Origin: Branchiostoma floridae
Taxonomy: Eukaryota > Chordata > Leptocardii > Amphioxiformes > Branchiostomatidae
NCBI RefSeq assembly: GCF_000003815.2
Contig: NC_049981.1
Span: forward strand, 11,067,478-11,131,477
DNA length: 64,000 nt
Reading direction: 5' to 3'
Part shown: piece after piece, positions 1-13,479 of the stretch
Position numbering within the stretch: the stretch's first letter is position 1
How the letters are laid out: the number at the start of each line of letters is the position of its first letter
Notes under the pieces: model-generated
Database searches by the model: none
The model's input: only the letters and a program-made list of their open reading frames with translations
Told to the model about the DNA's origin: nothing
Made by a program: the position numbers and the translations under genes

Positions 1-644
1 GTTGTATCATTTTTCCCGTCATTATGGAGTCTGTTAATTGCCTGTTGTTGTTGTCTACTTTCATTGTAAACATTATCACACCTCAACTCATTCAAGACAA
101 AAATGAGCTACACCTGTTCTACAAGGTTTAGTGAGACACGAGAAATAACGAAATTTACATCTAACCAAAACCGTATAGTTATGATCGCATAGACTAGACT
201 CACTCTAACTATAGGTAAGTCCAAGTGCATTGAGTTTTTGATTCAATTTGGATAAAAATCAAAGACTTTAAGTACTAGGTTTAACAATAACAAAAACAAA
301 TCAACCTGACTCCAACTAAAATTGTATGTCCTGTGAGTTAATCAAAATAATATTCTGAAATTACAATTTGCTGCCAAATAAGAGCTGTTTGTACAAAAAG
401 GTGAATACATTTTGCCTTCTTTTCCGAACTTTCATTTCAAACCAAAATTTTTGCAAAATCAAATAAGCAAAGTAATGATTGTTACACAATTGTTGCCAGA
501 TTAAGTAAAAAGACAAAAAGATTAAAACTTCAAACCAATGCTACTATACAACACTGTTATTAACTGCTCTTTCAGACTGTACAATGTACTTTGTATTTTG
601 GACTGGTAACAGGTGTTTATAACAAGTGTTATAGTCAATCTTAC

Positions 645-738
645 CTTCCCTATCAGAAGCCGTAAGTCCACTGGTTGAATCACAGTTGCCATAATCACCA
701 AGACAACTGTCTCCTCCTTCAAACAATCTTCCGTAAAT
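645..738 (-). CDS. candidate internal coding exon, gene not recognised
   Basis: On the minus strand an open stretch of 31 codons plus one base ends in a strong splice donor (G then GTAAGA). It reads as a Gly/Asp/Ser-rich peptide containing LFEGGDSCLGDYGNCDSTSG. A possible acceptor (CTTGAG) precedes it at 739-740, but its pyrimidine tract is weak. Entered at 739 the exon is phase 0 in, phase 1 out, which would fit the phase-0 end of the coiled-coil gene's last confirmed exon at 5054. The 4.3 kb separation is long for that gene, so it may belong to another gene. It could also be a chance open frame. Confidence 0.28.
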
Positions 739-743
739 CTCAA

Positions 744-3200
744 GAAATCTAGAAGATCATGCTTAGAGTAATCTGCCAGTCCTTAGTCCACTCAAATGGC
801 CGACAGCTTATAGGGGGGCAGAAATCCAAGCTTGGTGGTTGCTAAGGACATATCACCTTCCTAGCAACCGGTCAGATTAGGTTTAAGACTTTGTCTTTCA
901 TGCAGTTCTTTTGTCTTGAGGTGCAAACAAAGACTTGGAAGCTTTACCAAACATGTTTGAAGACGTTTTCTAAGGAAAACCTTTCCAAAGAATGCACGAT
1001 TATTTTCATACAACCTGATGCACCTATCACATGCAGTAAGGGTAAACACATAGCAGGTATTGGAGAACTGGTCCGACCAGGTATTTTTTTACCTGTTGGG
1101 GGTCACAAAGGTAACAATGTAGGTGGTATAAACTATTTGATATGCATGATTGGTGAACAAGGGGGGGGGGGCAGACATGCGTAATGGGTCATACTTGTTT
1201 CAGGTGAGCAACCTGCTACTGTGTTACAGTAATGTATACTCAGCCTGAACATTGTACGAAGTAATATGTATAATTGTACTTAGTCTAGTAATCCAATGCA
1301 GTAGACTATGAGAACTCTGATTTTTTTTTAAATATCCATTTCACTTAAGACATGAAGTTATCACAATATATATTTAAAGCCTTTGGCTGAATATTCTGCT
1401 TTTTCTATCTGGTATGTAATACTTTTCCAGGCTTACCCTGGATACTGTCTTAGGGGGGAAGGCATCTGCCTGTGGGCTCACGATCTTCAATCTTGCTGTT
1501 TGTACTTTTCTCTCTCCCATAATTTGTCCAACCTGGTCTTTTATTTTACTTACTTACTGATCACTTATCTCAAAATCATTGTTTGCCCGCCAACTTTCAC
1601 TTTCTTTAAACAATGCCTATTTACCTCTACATTGTAGATAAAACCTGATTATGCAATAATCAGTATCAACAAGAAGGAAGCAGAACTACAAATGTACAAA
1701 ACTATGCTTTACACTAAGCCTATAAGTATAACACTTAATAATAACATGTGTTTTAAAAAGGGTCTGTCATTTGCATATCATTTTTCTTAAAAAAAAGTAA
1801 AATAATGTGATAAGCTCTAGCCAAAGATGGAAGCATTAACAATTTTTTAACAAATATTTAGCAAAATGGCATTATGTTGCCTTAATTTGGACAACATTTG
1901 TGGATGCAGCTTTCAAATGTGTGTCTGGACACCCAACAAATTTCTGTCAGAACATTATCTGTTAAATGTAAACATGATAAGGCTGTATATCAATCCAATG
2001 TATGTGGCGTTAATTTGCATCATAACTTTCGAGTTGAAATTTGCCTTTAGAAATGCAGAATGAAAATACTAGTAGTGCTTCAGGGTCTTTGAAATCTAAA
2101 AAAATCTTCGGACAAAGCATTAGCCTGCGTGCCATCCAAGTTAGTTTACCGAGGTTCTTATATTCACTGCCTTACATTACAAAGATAATGGCACCTGGGT
2201 TAGCGTACCAATGCCAACCGTAAAAGACTTCTTGTGCCTTGGCTTTCCCCTGTAGGATTATCACTCTTTACAATTTCATCAGGGAGGAAAACTTGGACTA
2301 CATTGTGTTACAACAGTCTACAACGGTTACTGTGACAATAAGAAAGCTTCCATACCTCACATGTACATCTCCTAATGACTTGTGCGGCAGCCATTCCTGT
2401 CTTCCCTACCTCTTCTCTCACTCGTTCTCAATACAAGCTTTACCATATACGTAGCACATTTCGCGTATACCGTACATGTACCATATGGCGTACAGCCTTC
2501 CTCACAAACAACAGCCCGTCGGCCTTAACCCTGAACACACCGCCCTGTTGCTAGGTAAGCTGGTAAAAGCAGGAGCCGGTAAAACTGTTCCGACCCCATT
2601 TACTCATAATGACAAATGTCAGACGTACTGGTAAACATGTAACTGATGGCCGTGCCCTTTTACAAAGCCAACAATTACCAAAATGGAAGGAAATTAATGA
2701 CTCCACGGGGTGTAACAAACTCCTTTGTGGTGGGAGTTATCAAATGGTAATGTGTCAAGCAATAAAAATGCAATTTATAACCCTCGTGTCACTTTTATTG
2801 TGGGGTTTGATGGATATTGTAAGAAAACAATCCATTCTAATGTAGTATGCAGCTTCTGATATATTCCATTAAGATTATTATGATAACCATATGTCATATC
2901 ATTTCGTGTCTTCTTGACAAGAAAACCAGAAAGACAGTGGGATGTAGCAGCTAAGGAAACTCAAGGTAAATATTTCTTATGCTGTCTGATAGCTTAGTAC
3001 AAACTATTTACCTAATACTACTAAGTTCATAGATTTTTATGGTGTCTTTACGAAGTCAGACTTTGTTAAGAAGATTCTGGTGTGTACAAATTTCTCACAT
3101 TCAATATGTTCCAGTGAGATTGGATGAAGGATTTTATTTAGAGTGGCACACAGGGCAGCAATATTCCTTACTGTTTCAGAAGTAGGGTAAATTTTTACAG
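744..3200. other. no gene seen
   Basis: I see no exon with good splice sites and no clear repeat structure here. The open frames are short, overlap on both strands and show no recognisable protein. A run of G lies at about 1161-1170. Two divergent GTTGCTA/TAGCAAC stretches at about 836-870 are the only notable short motif. Confidence 0.4.
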
Positions 3201-3204
3201 GCTA

Positions 3205-3400
3205 GGGAGGGTTAATGCTAACCCAGGCCTGCACTTCCTCAAACATGGGCCCCCATTTTACATCCCTTCCGAAAGACGGGTGCAACCCCAACCAAGATGC
3301 CCTACCCATGGGGATTGAACCAGGGTCTCCCAGTTACCGACTAATGGAGACCAAGAGGTCAACTGTGAGGCTGCTACCTGTTGAGCTACAGGGACATTGC
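3205..3400 (-). repeat. tRNA-derived SINE
   Basis: Read on the minus strand, the element starts near 3400 with an RNA polymerase III A-box-like block (TAGCTCAACAGG), followed about 55 bases later by a B box (GGTTCAATCCC) near 3315. A body follows with the block CTTTCGGAAGGGATGTAAAA, resembling the central domain shared by many metazoan SINEs (from memory, not tested). Box spacing and order are those of a tRNA-derived SINE head. The cloverleaf is not intact, so this is not a functional tRNA gene. Confidence 0.6.
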
Positions 3401-3864
3401 TATGGTACAAGTGACCAGACCACCTGTACATAAGGACCATCTGGCCAATGTGACCACTTTTTGGTGGTCCCCTAGAGTTAGATAATTTTTCCCATTGACA
3501 TAAGTATCAAGAGTCCTGTCCACATACATGTTTTGTAGACCAGATTTTATCAGTTACCTTCAAGTGACCTTCTTGGGTGGTAATTCTGCCTCAATTTTAT
3601 CTTTAAGTGTAAGTATGGTTTAAGTCCCTTTTAAATAAATGGATGAAACAATTTACTAAAGAACATTAAATGATAAGTAACCACACACTGACTTCTGTGC
3701 CGCCGACTAAATACATCTAGCCCCCCACCAGAGGTTAAGCTGTCAAACATTTTCCATGATCGTCCTGACAACTATGTCAACAAAACCATGACTTCACTGG
3801 AGGAACAATCACTAGGGTTATCGGACGCTTCAGCCCTTTACCTACTTGTCCCATCGCTAATCAG

Positions 3865-3976
3865 ACCAACTCAATCCAACACCAAGTCAACTTACACCCT
3901 GGTCAACTTGGCCCAATGCCTAATCCCTTGCCGAGCTGACCAGGGTGTTGGGTGGAGTTGACTGGGCTGAGTTGGT
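3865..3976. repeat. foldback (inverted-repeat) element, 112 bp
   Basis: The left half begins ACCAACTC and contains CACCCTGGTCAACTTGG. The right half contains the reverse complement of these in mirror order and ends GAGTTGGT. The two arms pair along nearly the whole length with scattered mismatches. It carries no coding potential and looks like a short MITE. Confidence 0.6.
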
Positions 3977-4744
3977 AAATGGCCGAATCTTCCTGATTCC
4001 AACAATCTTTGGCTTTACAGTTAGTACAACTCAAAGTATGGAAAATCCTTGGGATCTATGGTTCAGGGGCTTAAACTGGCCTAATCCCTCAGCAAACAAC
4101 GGTCTGGCTTGTGTAAACAGGGTAGAAAGGGACTCCGAGGGTTCACAGTCAGGTTGCCAAGGAGCACAGTCATGGTCCATTGTGGAGCAACATTGGACAG
4201 AGGTGACGGGTACAATGCAAGGTGGGTTATAACATTGTAGGTTTGAAAAACAGTGAAAGAATATTTTGTGAAACAATCAAAACTGCCTAAGACGACCAAG
4301 TGTCTAACTCTTATGTGCGCAGGTGGTCACTATAGACATGATTTTGTATGCTTGTGTCAATGGGAAAAATTTCAATCTATCAATCAATCGTTCACTAACA
4401 TGAAATAATAAAAGAAAGCGGTCGCATTGGCTAGCTGGTCTTAATGTAGAGACTAATGTAAAGATTTGACTGTATCTTGAAATTACAAAAGAGAGTAAGT
4501 GCCATCAGACTTCTAAAGGCAATGATATACTTCTCAAAAGTATATTTATTGCACACTGTGTCATAATTGTATTACCTTGTGACAATAGGTTGAGTCTGAA
4601 GGAGCAATGTTCAATAACAGGAGAAAGGTGTATATTTGGGACAAATATGTGTACAGCGTTTGTTATGTGGACGATACATAATTTTGGTACATATGTATTT
4701 TTGTGTAATATAAAAAGGTAGTCCCATAGGCATTTAAAGGACAG

Positions 4745-4965
4745 AGGGGGTTGTTATTTTCTGTCTAGACCATTGGAAGGTGAAGCCCTCTCCTTCTATT
4801 CCACTGCCTTTTTCCCAGACCCCGCTTACCAGTATCCATTTATACCTGGGTAGAGTGAGGAAAGTTGTGTAAATGGTTTTTCCAAGGACACAAACTCTAG
4901 CCAGGATTACCAGGAATCAAACCCAAGACCGCTAGCCCAGCTACTCAGCCATTTGATACCACAAT
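4745..4965. repeat. SINE-like repeat fragment
   Basis: The block ACCTGGGTAGAGTGAGGAAAG followed by a GTGTAAA and TTTCCAAGGACACAA stretch and then a degenerate reversed B box (GGAATCAAACCCAAGACC) matches the organisation of the copy at 12525-12665. Shared order of the blocks, not exact identity, is the evidence that these are one family. Confidence 0.45.
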
Positions 4966-5053
4966 TGGGTCATAGAGTCTTCAAAGACTTCCATACTCAA
5001 TTCCTCACTAAAACTGGGAACACTGACTTAGAGATATTAAGTAAGACACTGAC

Positions 5054-8000
5054 CAGGAAGTTCTTGAGTTCCTCCAAGTGAGAGTCCTTCAGCTGTGTGA
5101 CTTCGTCCTTGTGTTTAGACTTCAAGTCTGTGATCTGTTCCTTATACTGAGCCTTCAGTTCTGTAAACCACAGGGGGAAACTGTAAGAACTAGACAGGTT
5201 TGTCCGGATAATTCAAAACATAAAAATGGACAAAAAAGCTAAGTTTGCAGTTTTCAAGTTGCTTGCAAGTACATATGAAAGATTTGATCAAACAATAAGG
5301 ATTATACAAACAAATCATCATGTAGCCAATCACTGTGAGGGCCAATCACAAGCTTCCATGCTAATTGAATATACTGCCATAACATTATAAGCATGGGTAA
5401 ATGAGAACACATTCAAGATCAAGCAACAATGTACACTTGCACTGCAGAAATGATGGCATTTAAACTTTTTGATAATGTCAGAGTCACTTTGAATTGGATT
5501 CACAATAAGAATGCTTTGCTCACTCGGTAGTTTATTCAGTAGTCACTGGTCAGGTGTTATGGCACTTTAAACACTTCTGGTGGGTCATTAACCCTTAGTC
5601 TGAATTATAGCAATCTTGAGCCATCCTTGACCACAGCAGCCAGTGTCTACATTACCACATACCTTCAATGGCATCTTCCATTTTGTATGACTCAAAGTTC
5701 AGCTTGGATTGTAGATTATTGATAAGGTCCTGGATAAACATACAAAAAGAAATCCAGATTAAATTTTGGAAGACCAAAATTCAAGCTCAAAAATTCAAGT
5801 TCAGTTAACAGACTATCTAAAAAGTGTGGCTTTCTATGTGGTATCATTAAAAACCAGAGAGCACAAGATAGATTCAAAGTCAAATTTAGGACTCTTAAAC
5901 TAATATACATAATACTACATTTATGAAGTTGAACTCTCACAACCATATGCATTGTACGTGTGTTTCTTAAGTCTTTCAAAATTTCTCTTTGAGCAATCCA
6001 TAAGTTTTCATTTGCGTATTATTTTTAAGTTGTCTGACCTCATTCTCTTTGGTAAAGTTGCGGTTTTTATTTTGTGCGTTCTCCTTGGCATCCTCAGCCT
6101 GTTTCAGCATGACCTGTAGTTCATCCACCTTTGACCTGAGCTGCCTCAGTTCCCCATCCTTCACTGCTAGCTCTGATTCTGCCTCTGCAACTTTGTCTGC
6201 ATTTTTCTAATGGAAAAAGAACAGTATTATTACTGGCAACCAAACTTTCAGTTTATACTTTTCATCAAGCTTATATCTTGTCAGTATTCCATCTAATTTA
6301 AGCTTCACGATTGCAATTTTTTCTAACGGGTCTGCATCAAAGTGTGCCTCCTTGTTGGGATACTTACACCCTTTAGTCTCTAAGCTGCAGTACCAACATG
6401 GAATGCTAGATGGTGCTTCAGCACTGCCAAGTTGCTAAATACTGAAGGCACATCTTGGATTACTGCCAAATCACTTAGTGTACCACAAGTTAAAGTCAAT
6501 ACCAATACTCTAAATGATTTGAAAATATAGCAAATTTTCCTGAAATATATTTAACTTCCTGGCATAGATAGTACTCAATAACAACATATGATGTTCAATC
6601 CCACATTAGTATGTCACTTTTTTTTATAATTCCCCCTTTGAAACACAAATCACACTAAAAGCTATCCCTACTTACTGATGTTGATAACTTATTGGTAATA
6701 ATGAATATCATCATAAAGAAAGCATAGTCCTTGAGAAAGAAATAACGCTAACTACTCTGTCTTTTTATACTATACTATGATATATGATATAAACATTACA
6801 ATAACCGTACCTTGGCTAGGTCTGCTGAAGACTTGTACCTCTGTAGCTCAATGGTCTTCAGCTCCATCTGCTTAAACATAGACGTGATCTTCTCTTCCTT
6901 TTCTTTGATTTCTGATGAAGAAGGAACAGTTCAAGTTGCATGAGCCACAGACTGAAGAGCCAAATTAACCTGTTGTTAAAATGATAATTTATCCCTTTTA
7001 TCACCAAAAAAAAGGGCAACATGCTAATACCTGGCAATTTGTTTCAGAGGCATGGTCACAAATGTTGGCACTAGGGCAAAGGTCTAATTCAAGCAGACAC
7101 AGCGGGTCCATTTTGAGTGTACTCGGCTAGCTTTTTTGAAACAAAGTAAGAAGCCGTTTCCTTTGGAAATACTGGTATTTTGGAACTCAGGATGATACAG
7201 GTAAGGGATTTTATTACATTGGAAAACCAGACGTTTCGGCATGTTTGAGGGTCTCAGCAATGCTCTAGAAGAAGTTAATCTGATATGCTGCTGCATGGGA
7301 TCTTCTGATATGCTCTGTGTAAATACTTTCGAGGTCAGGCTATTCTGTCAATGTTGATTTTTTTTTCATGGATAAGCTTCATGTCCTAGGTGACTTTTGA
7401 TAACTTTTTTCTACTATAATTCCCATGAATAAGGATATAGAAGACTATTAGTGCTCTTTTTCTGGCATGACTAATTAAGGTTATAGACAAAGCTACGTAC
7501 CGGCCTGGGCATTCATCAACTTTTCCGTCAGCTGGAGGACGTCGTCCTTTGCCTGGTTCAGGGCCTTCTCCAGCTTCTTCTTACTCTTGCTGTAAATACA
7601 TGGAAAGGTAACCAGTGTCAATAACGCCACCTAGCATTATGTATACAAACTGCAGTATATAAACAAGTGCGACAGATGCAAGTATATATGTAGTAGAAGC
7701 TAAATATTTGCACACCGTATAACCACAAACTTCGGTCAATTGCATGGAATCCTCAAATCCCAAACCGATTCACTCCAATGTTCGTGACTTCGCATCTGCA
7801 AATGCTGGATAATTTCACGAAATGCGCTGGCAAATGGGGTGTGTAATTAAACAGCTTTTACTGTATGACTTACGTCTTGGAGTCCTTAGCTGAAATGTGG
7901 GTCCCCACAAAGGCTACCAAGTCGTGGTTGAGCTGGCCCAGTCGCAGGACGGCCTTCTCTGCCGTGTCGAGCGCAGATCGGACGCTCTCCGCAACGTCAT

Positions 8001-10571
8001 CAAGGTCAAGGTCAGGGGACATTGAGAAGGTGTCCTCTTCTTTGGATGCAGAGTTTACCACAAAGAACTGTGAGAGTGAACATGATGGTACTGTTTTAGA
8101 AATAGGTTAAACAGACCACTTTTGTATACTGTAAATGCAGAAATATTCGCGGTGGATTAATATTCGCGGTTTTCGCGGCGGCCGCTTCACCGCGAAATTA
8201 AATCCACCGCGAATATTTCGTCTGCTGGCGCCGCCTAAGGTGCCCCTTTTCCGCTCCATGTACATACTACTACTGTCTTTGTCACTGTATAATGAAATGT
8301 TTGACATACTTACTACGGTGAAGTCTTGACTGAAGACACACATGTAATTTTTTCATACGACCAACTGTATTACAGTACTGTACAGTATGTTCACCATGAT
8401 ACAAAGGTCGTACTACTGTATACTAATTACGTATTGAGAGGGTAGATACGATTAGATCAGTAACAGTGGCTCACGCAAGAACAAGTCAAAAGCATGGAAA
8501 CTGTTCTATCCGTCTGTATAGGACCCTTACCGGGTAACCAGCAAGTGTTTTCCAACTGGCGGTTTGTAGAGGCGCCGGGTTTTACACGGCAGTTCGTGAC
8601 TACAGTGCAGTGCTGAAAATGCATTGAATTTCGCGGGATGGCGCTACCGCGAAATTAAATCCACCGCGAAATGTCCATTTGCCGCTGCCGCGAAATTAAA
8701 TCCCCGCGAAATTAAATGCATTTACAGTACCATATAGCATGCATTTTGGTAGCCCAATTCTAGCTCTGATTTGCTCCTTTGATTGCTCCCCTACAGAATA
8801 GTCCAGCACCCATTAATATTATAGAGAAATGATTGGCATTTGTGCCTAAAATATAGGTGAGAATTTTGATTGGCTCTGAGTCACACTGTTCTTGTCACGC
8901 TATGGCAGAGGGGTAAAGCTTTTGGCATTCAGAAGTTGGATCCGTGGTACAGCACTACTGCTTTGGAGAAATTTCAATAATCATTGGCTCAGAAGCAGTC
9001 AGTTATCAATCACAGCATATGAAAAATAGAATGGATTCCAGGCTAGAATTTCTAGCCTCCTAAAAATCATAACTTTTATCAGGAGCTTCCTAGAAGCATA
9101 CGTGCTGAATATATTAAAGATATGATCTAACTTGCTCTTGCATCTGTTATATTGCAGAAGTTTGGCCCCTCACCTCGTTGAGCTGTACCAGCAGCTGTAG
9201 CCTCTCCATGGATGCCTGCTCGTACCCCACGATGAACACCGTCACCTGATGCTGGTACTTCTTCTTCTGTACAGAGTCGGAGATGATCGCCTCAAGCTGA
9301 GCCTGCACATAGAAACAATCCTGAATGTGGTGTCTTTGAAGCTCATCTGAATGCGTTGACGGGATTTTTCGAACATAGACGCCGGTAATACACCTCTTTG
9401 TTGCACAACCAAAAGGATTTAGACCTTGTGGTATCTTCCTTAGAGTAATAACGCTGTTCTACTTCTTATCGCTAGGTGGCGTAGCATAAGGCAGACTGCA
9501 GTCCTACCGGTAAACACGACTAAGCTACTAGTAATGTGTCACCCCTCAACAAAGAACTGTACTTTCAATATCCATCTATTTAACAACCTGGTAAAATTAA
9601 TGTTTTGGTCTGTTTTTACAGTTTGCAGCTTTAACTCTGATTATTTTCCTGTCCATAATTGTAGATGATGAAGAGAAGCTTAATGATAATATACCAGATC
9701 ATCAAAAAACTCCATGTTGGTGAAACCCTGGTCAGCCAGCCACTTCTGCTGCATCTCAAAGGAACCAATGGTCTAGAAAGAGAAGAAGAAAAATTGATGA
9801 TTGAAAGCAAAATTACATGAGAATGATTATCCTCACTGACATAATGACAAGTTACAGTGAACTGGTCAAATGAAATCTTCAAAGTATAGAGTGTTGTCAT
9901 GTGATGTCATTGGTCTGCACCACTATTTTGGACTCCGCATTTACATTTCAGTGCAACGTATCTGAACATTTTTGCACATGTAAAGATCTTCTGATCACTA
10001 TGAAATGTCTACAACACAAACAAGAGACTACCAGAAGAATGATCCATCATATTATGCAGATAGGGACACCAACACGGCTGTCACCAACTACCTGCCTCAT
10101 TAAGTTTATGAAGCAGGCAGGTGCTAACAGCCATGTTGGTGTCCCTATTTGCATTACAATGGATCATACATGTAGCTCAACTATATGTAGTCTATGAATC
10201 ATACAATGTAGATATTGAGTCAATCACATTTAATTTCAATTCAAAGTAAAATAGACTGAACAAATTGAATGACAATGCTCTTTTGGCTGACTATACTTTT
10301 TTAGACCATATGGATTTAGTATCTAATAAAACAGTCAATCATATTAAATCTAATTAGTAATAGTAAAATAAAATTAACGAATTGAATGACTCTACTCGTT
10401 TAGACAAAAGAATAATCTTACATTCTCCACCCTGATCTTGATTTTGTTTAGCTCTTCCTTCATTTCTTCCTCCCGTCTCTGAGCCTTGGCCCGCGCCATC
10501 TTGTCCAGGACCAGTTGTGCGGGGGTGTCTCCCATGTCATGGGTGTACATGTGTGCCATTCCCAGCTCCAT
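5054..10571 (-). CDS. coiled-coil protein, not recognised; 3' part not found
   Basis: Nine minus-strand exons join in phase with consensus GT-AG sites: 10422-10571, 9695-9772, 9174-9302, 7874-8067, 7501-7589, 6811-6911, 6039-6206, 5663-5729 and 5054-5160. They give 361 codons. The start is ATG at 10571, eight bases inside its exon, with another Met four codons on. The N-terminus is rich in charged residues (MARAKAQRREEEMKEELNKI); residues about 51-150 look globular, with an FFDDLAQLEAI stretch; residues from about 220 onwards are almost pure Lys/Glu/Leu/Gln heptads (for example KSKKKLEKALNQAKDD), a long coiled coil. No stop is reached: the last exon ends in phase 0 with a GTCAGT donor, so more exons should lie left of 5054. 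There is no signal peptide or membrane segment. A cytoskeletal or ciliary structural role is plausible for such a protein but is only inference; I do not recognise the family. Confidence 0.82.
8127..8729. mobile_element. MITE-like element with CG-rich ends, in an intron
   Basis: The element starts TACTGTAAATGCA and ends with the exact reverse complement, TGCATTTACAGTA. Next to each end are several inverted copies of a CCGCGAAATTAAAT block (8140-8225 and 8630-8720). The middle is unrelated sequence. It lies in the intron between the exons at 9174-9302 and 7874-8067 of the coiled-coil gene. No target-site duplication is evident. Confidence 0.6.
10039..10167. repeat. foldback element, 129 bp
   Basis: The left arm starts ATGATCCAT and continues CAGATAGGGACACCAACA. 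The right arm is its near-perfect reverse complement, ending ATGGATCAT, with a short centre around AAGTTTATGAAG. It lies in the intron between the exons at 10422-10571 and 9695-9772. Confidence 0.72.
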
Positions 10572-10701
10572 ACTGTACACTGTCAACAAAGGAGGATGTA
10601 AGAAAAATAATGACGGCTCCACTCCTGAGGCATTGTCAAAAAAGCTCCACAGTTCCCACTGACTGTGATCATAGCAATTTTTAGGCTGTAGGCACAATAG
10701 G

Positions 10702-10871
10702 TAATCTCCAAGCAGATGTAAGGATCTGGCTAATTCTCGGTGTGTTATGCCTGCTTTTGCAACATTTAACATTCTTAGTAGTAGGTAAACTCATAGAAAA
10801 AACAATACTTGAAAAGCATACAAAATGCTTTAAAAACAGACATAAAATACCTTACATCTGCTTGGAGATTA
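10702..10871. mobile_element. MITE, TAATCTCCAAGCAGAT family, copy 1
   Basis: The terminal inverted repeat reads TAATCTCCAAGCAGATGTAA at the left and its reverse complement at the right. The same terminal sequence bounds the element at 37584-37747, so this is a dispersed family and not a chance palindrome. It is noncoding. Confidence 0.72.
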
Positions 10872-11552
10872 GCAATGAGTCCATTCCTCTTTTTACTTCT
10901 CCAACCACTTTACTAATACTACAGTAACTAAAGATTCTTCACTATACTGGTAGATACAAGTTACATGTGGACTTTTGATGACATGTGTATATTTTGCATA
11001 ACTTGTTGTAATTACCACTTGGGAAACCTGTCTCGTTCAAACAGGTGCAAAACAGGTAATATCAACAAACAAGAACAGAAAGCTGTTTTCTACAATGCAA
11101 CAGTTATTATGTATACAACGTACCTGTCTGTTCATCACACATGCCCGGTCATGCATTTATTATTTGAGACACAACAAATGTACAGAGATTTTTGTACGGT
11201 ATTATACAACAATGGAAACACCAAAATAAATACAATTTGATTTTTGTATCCCCAACAGTCCTTCAGGGCATAACATGCATTGGCATAATACCGGTCATAA
11301 GCCTTATACCGGTCGATTAAAAATAGTGGAACTTAAAGAGATCTACACATGCAACAATAGTTATTTCTGAGGTATGCACACTTCAGACATCTAGGTGTCC
11401 AATTCATAATTTACAAAGCATCGATAACAATGCATTCGAAGACAACAAGGCCAAAAGTTTTCAGGTCATTTTCGGGGCAGGCGAGCTCGTCGTGGGACAA
11501 ACACACTGTCACGTTCATCGCCAGATTTGTAGATAATAATCACATGTGCTCA

Positions 11553-11803
11553 NNNNNNNNNNNNNNNNNNNNNNNNNNNNNNNNNNNNNNNNNNNNNNNN
11601 NNNNNNNNNNNNNNNNNNNNNNNNNNNNNNNNNNNNNNNNNNNNNNNNNNNNNNNNNNNNNNNNNNNNNNNNNNNNNNNNNNNNNNNNNNNNNNNNNNNN
11701 NNNNNNNNNNNNNNNNNNNNNNNNNNNNNNNNNNNNNNNNNNNNNNNNNNNNNNNNNNNNNNNNNNNNNNNNNNNNNNNNNNNNNNNNNNNNNNNNNNNN
11801 NNN
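11553..11803. other. assembly gap (251 N)
   Basis: A run of unknown bases lies in the first intron of the coiled-coil gene. Nothing can be said about its content. Confidence 0.99.
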
Positions 11804-12524
11804 TTTGTATGCTCATGCAGATTTTTGTTTTGTGCAACTACTAACAGGAAAGAAAGGAACAATAGAGGATGAATAAAGGTACATAGCGGCAGTTAATCTA
11901 GCCGTGTTTCGTTCGACCGGTATAGTGCACCCCCTTCCAACCACGCGCCCGTTCTCCGTGCAATTCCGCGGTGTGTTCCAATTACGATATTATGTTTTTA
12001 GCAGGACCAGAGAGACAAAATAATTTACACAGAAGAAGTGGCAAAGGTAAGCTGTAACAGCAACATGTAACTGGAGAAAATGATGCGTTGATCATTTGCC
12101 AAATTAGCATTGCTTGAGAAATTGCAGTAAACCGACCGGTATTATGCCAATGGATGTTACTACTGAAAGCACTTCTGTGGTCTAATTAAAAGCAGTTTCT
12201 CAACTGCCATTCTCTTCTGTATTCACAGAAATAAGCACCTTAATAGTTAATTACAATGTACAAAGAAATGGGTGTCATGGATAGCCTATGGTTAGTTCAA
12301 TAGAGCAAGAATGTCTTTCTTTTTTAAATTACATGTACCAGCAATGTATAATTGTTAACTTATGGTACAGGTGTTCTGGACCCGTTTTTTTACCGTTTGC
12401 TATAAACAAAGTTTTTAATCATGGTGCCCATGATCATTATGTTGATCATAATGGCATAGTCTTAAATCATGCACTTAACGTTAAACATCTTATCCGAGGG
12501 ATGTCCCTAGCTGAAGCTAGGTGC

Positions 12525-12665
12525 TCATTTTTACCTGAGTGAAGTGAGGAAAGTCGTGTATTAAAAGTGCCTTTCCCATGGGCACAAGATCGGTAACACG
12601 GCAAGGTTTGAACCCAGGAACTCTTGGGCCTGAGCCCAACGCGTTGCCAAGTACACCACATGATC
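12525..12665 (-). repeat. SINE-like repeat with tRNA-like B box
   Basis: The block ACCTGAGTGAAGTGAGGAAAG, then a GGGCACAAG stretch, then AGGTTTGAACCC (B box on the minus strand: GGGTTCAAACCT) is a common SINE layout. It parallels the fragment at 4745-4965. It lies in the first intron of the coiled-coil gene. Confidence 0.5.
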
Positions 12666-13479
12666 TCGCTATTGCCTCTGTCTAAAATATGAATACCAGA
12701 TTTGGACATTGGAATTGATATTCTAAATTCTGGCAAATTTTGCATGGAGCTTGGAAGTGGTCAGGCCCCATGGGTATAACAAAGAGATTGCAACATATAT
12801 AACAACTCTCTTGGTTAGGCTGGTTAGGCTGGGAACTGGTGATATGGACCTTAGTGCTGTCAGGAATTCCAAAATGTGCTATCCCAAAACATGCCATGGT
12901 ACAGTACGGAACAAACAGTTTTGGAATACCACAACAAATACAGACAAAACATCCTGGATCGTGGTCACCATGGCTTCACAAAACCCAGGGAAAATCTTCT
13001 ATTCAATTCTGATCACCCCTATATTGTTTACAAATCTCTCCAGATTTGTTTGGCGGGTCCCAATCAAGGAAGGAATCGGTTAGTGGATCCAATTATGAAA
13101 GAATCGCCTTAGAAACAAAACACCGTGCTGTAGAAAATTAGGCTTGTTGAACATGGTTGGGATTGTAACACAACACCAGAGACCGACAATGGCTTTTCCC
13201 AAGGGGTCACGCGAAAACACATGTCAAGAAATCTGATCCTCACTGATCACTTCCAGGATAAGAAGATAGTCTAGAAAACTCGACTTTTTCTCTACAAAAT
13301 TCGATGATACGTCCTAAAAAGGGGGCAGTTTGATGCTCCAAGCACTTCTGCACTGGACCGTGAGATTTGAGTTCGTCCATAAAGTTTTCACACGAAGTTG
13401 TCCAAATTTCCACTCAAGATATTACATTCAAATTGTCGTCTTCTTAGGTCAGAATTAACGCAGTTTCTTATGCACATAC

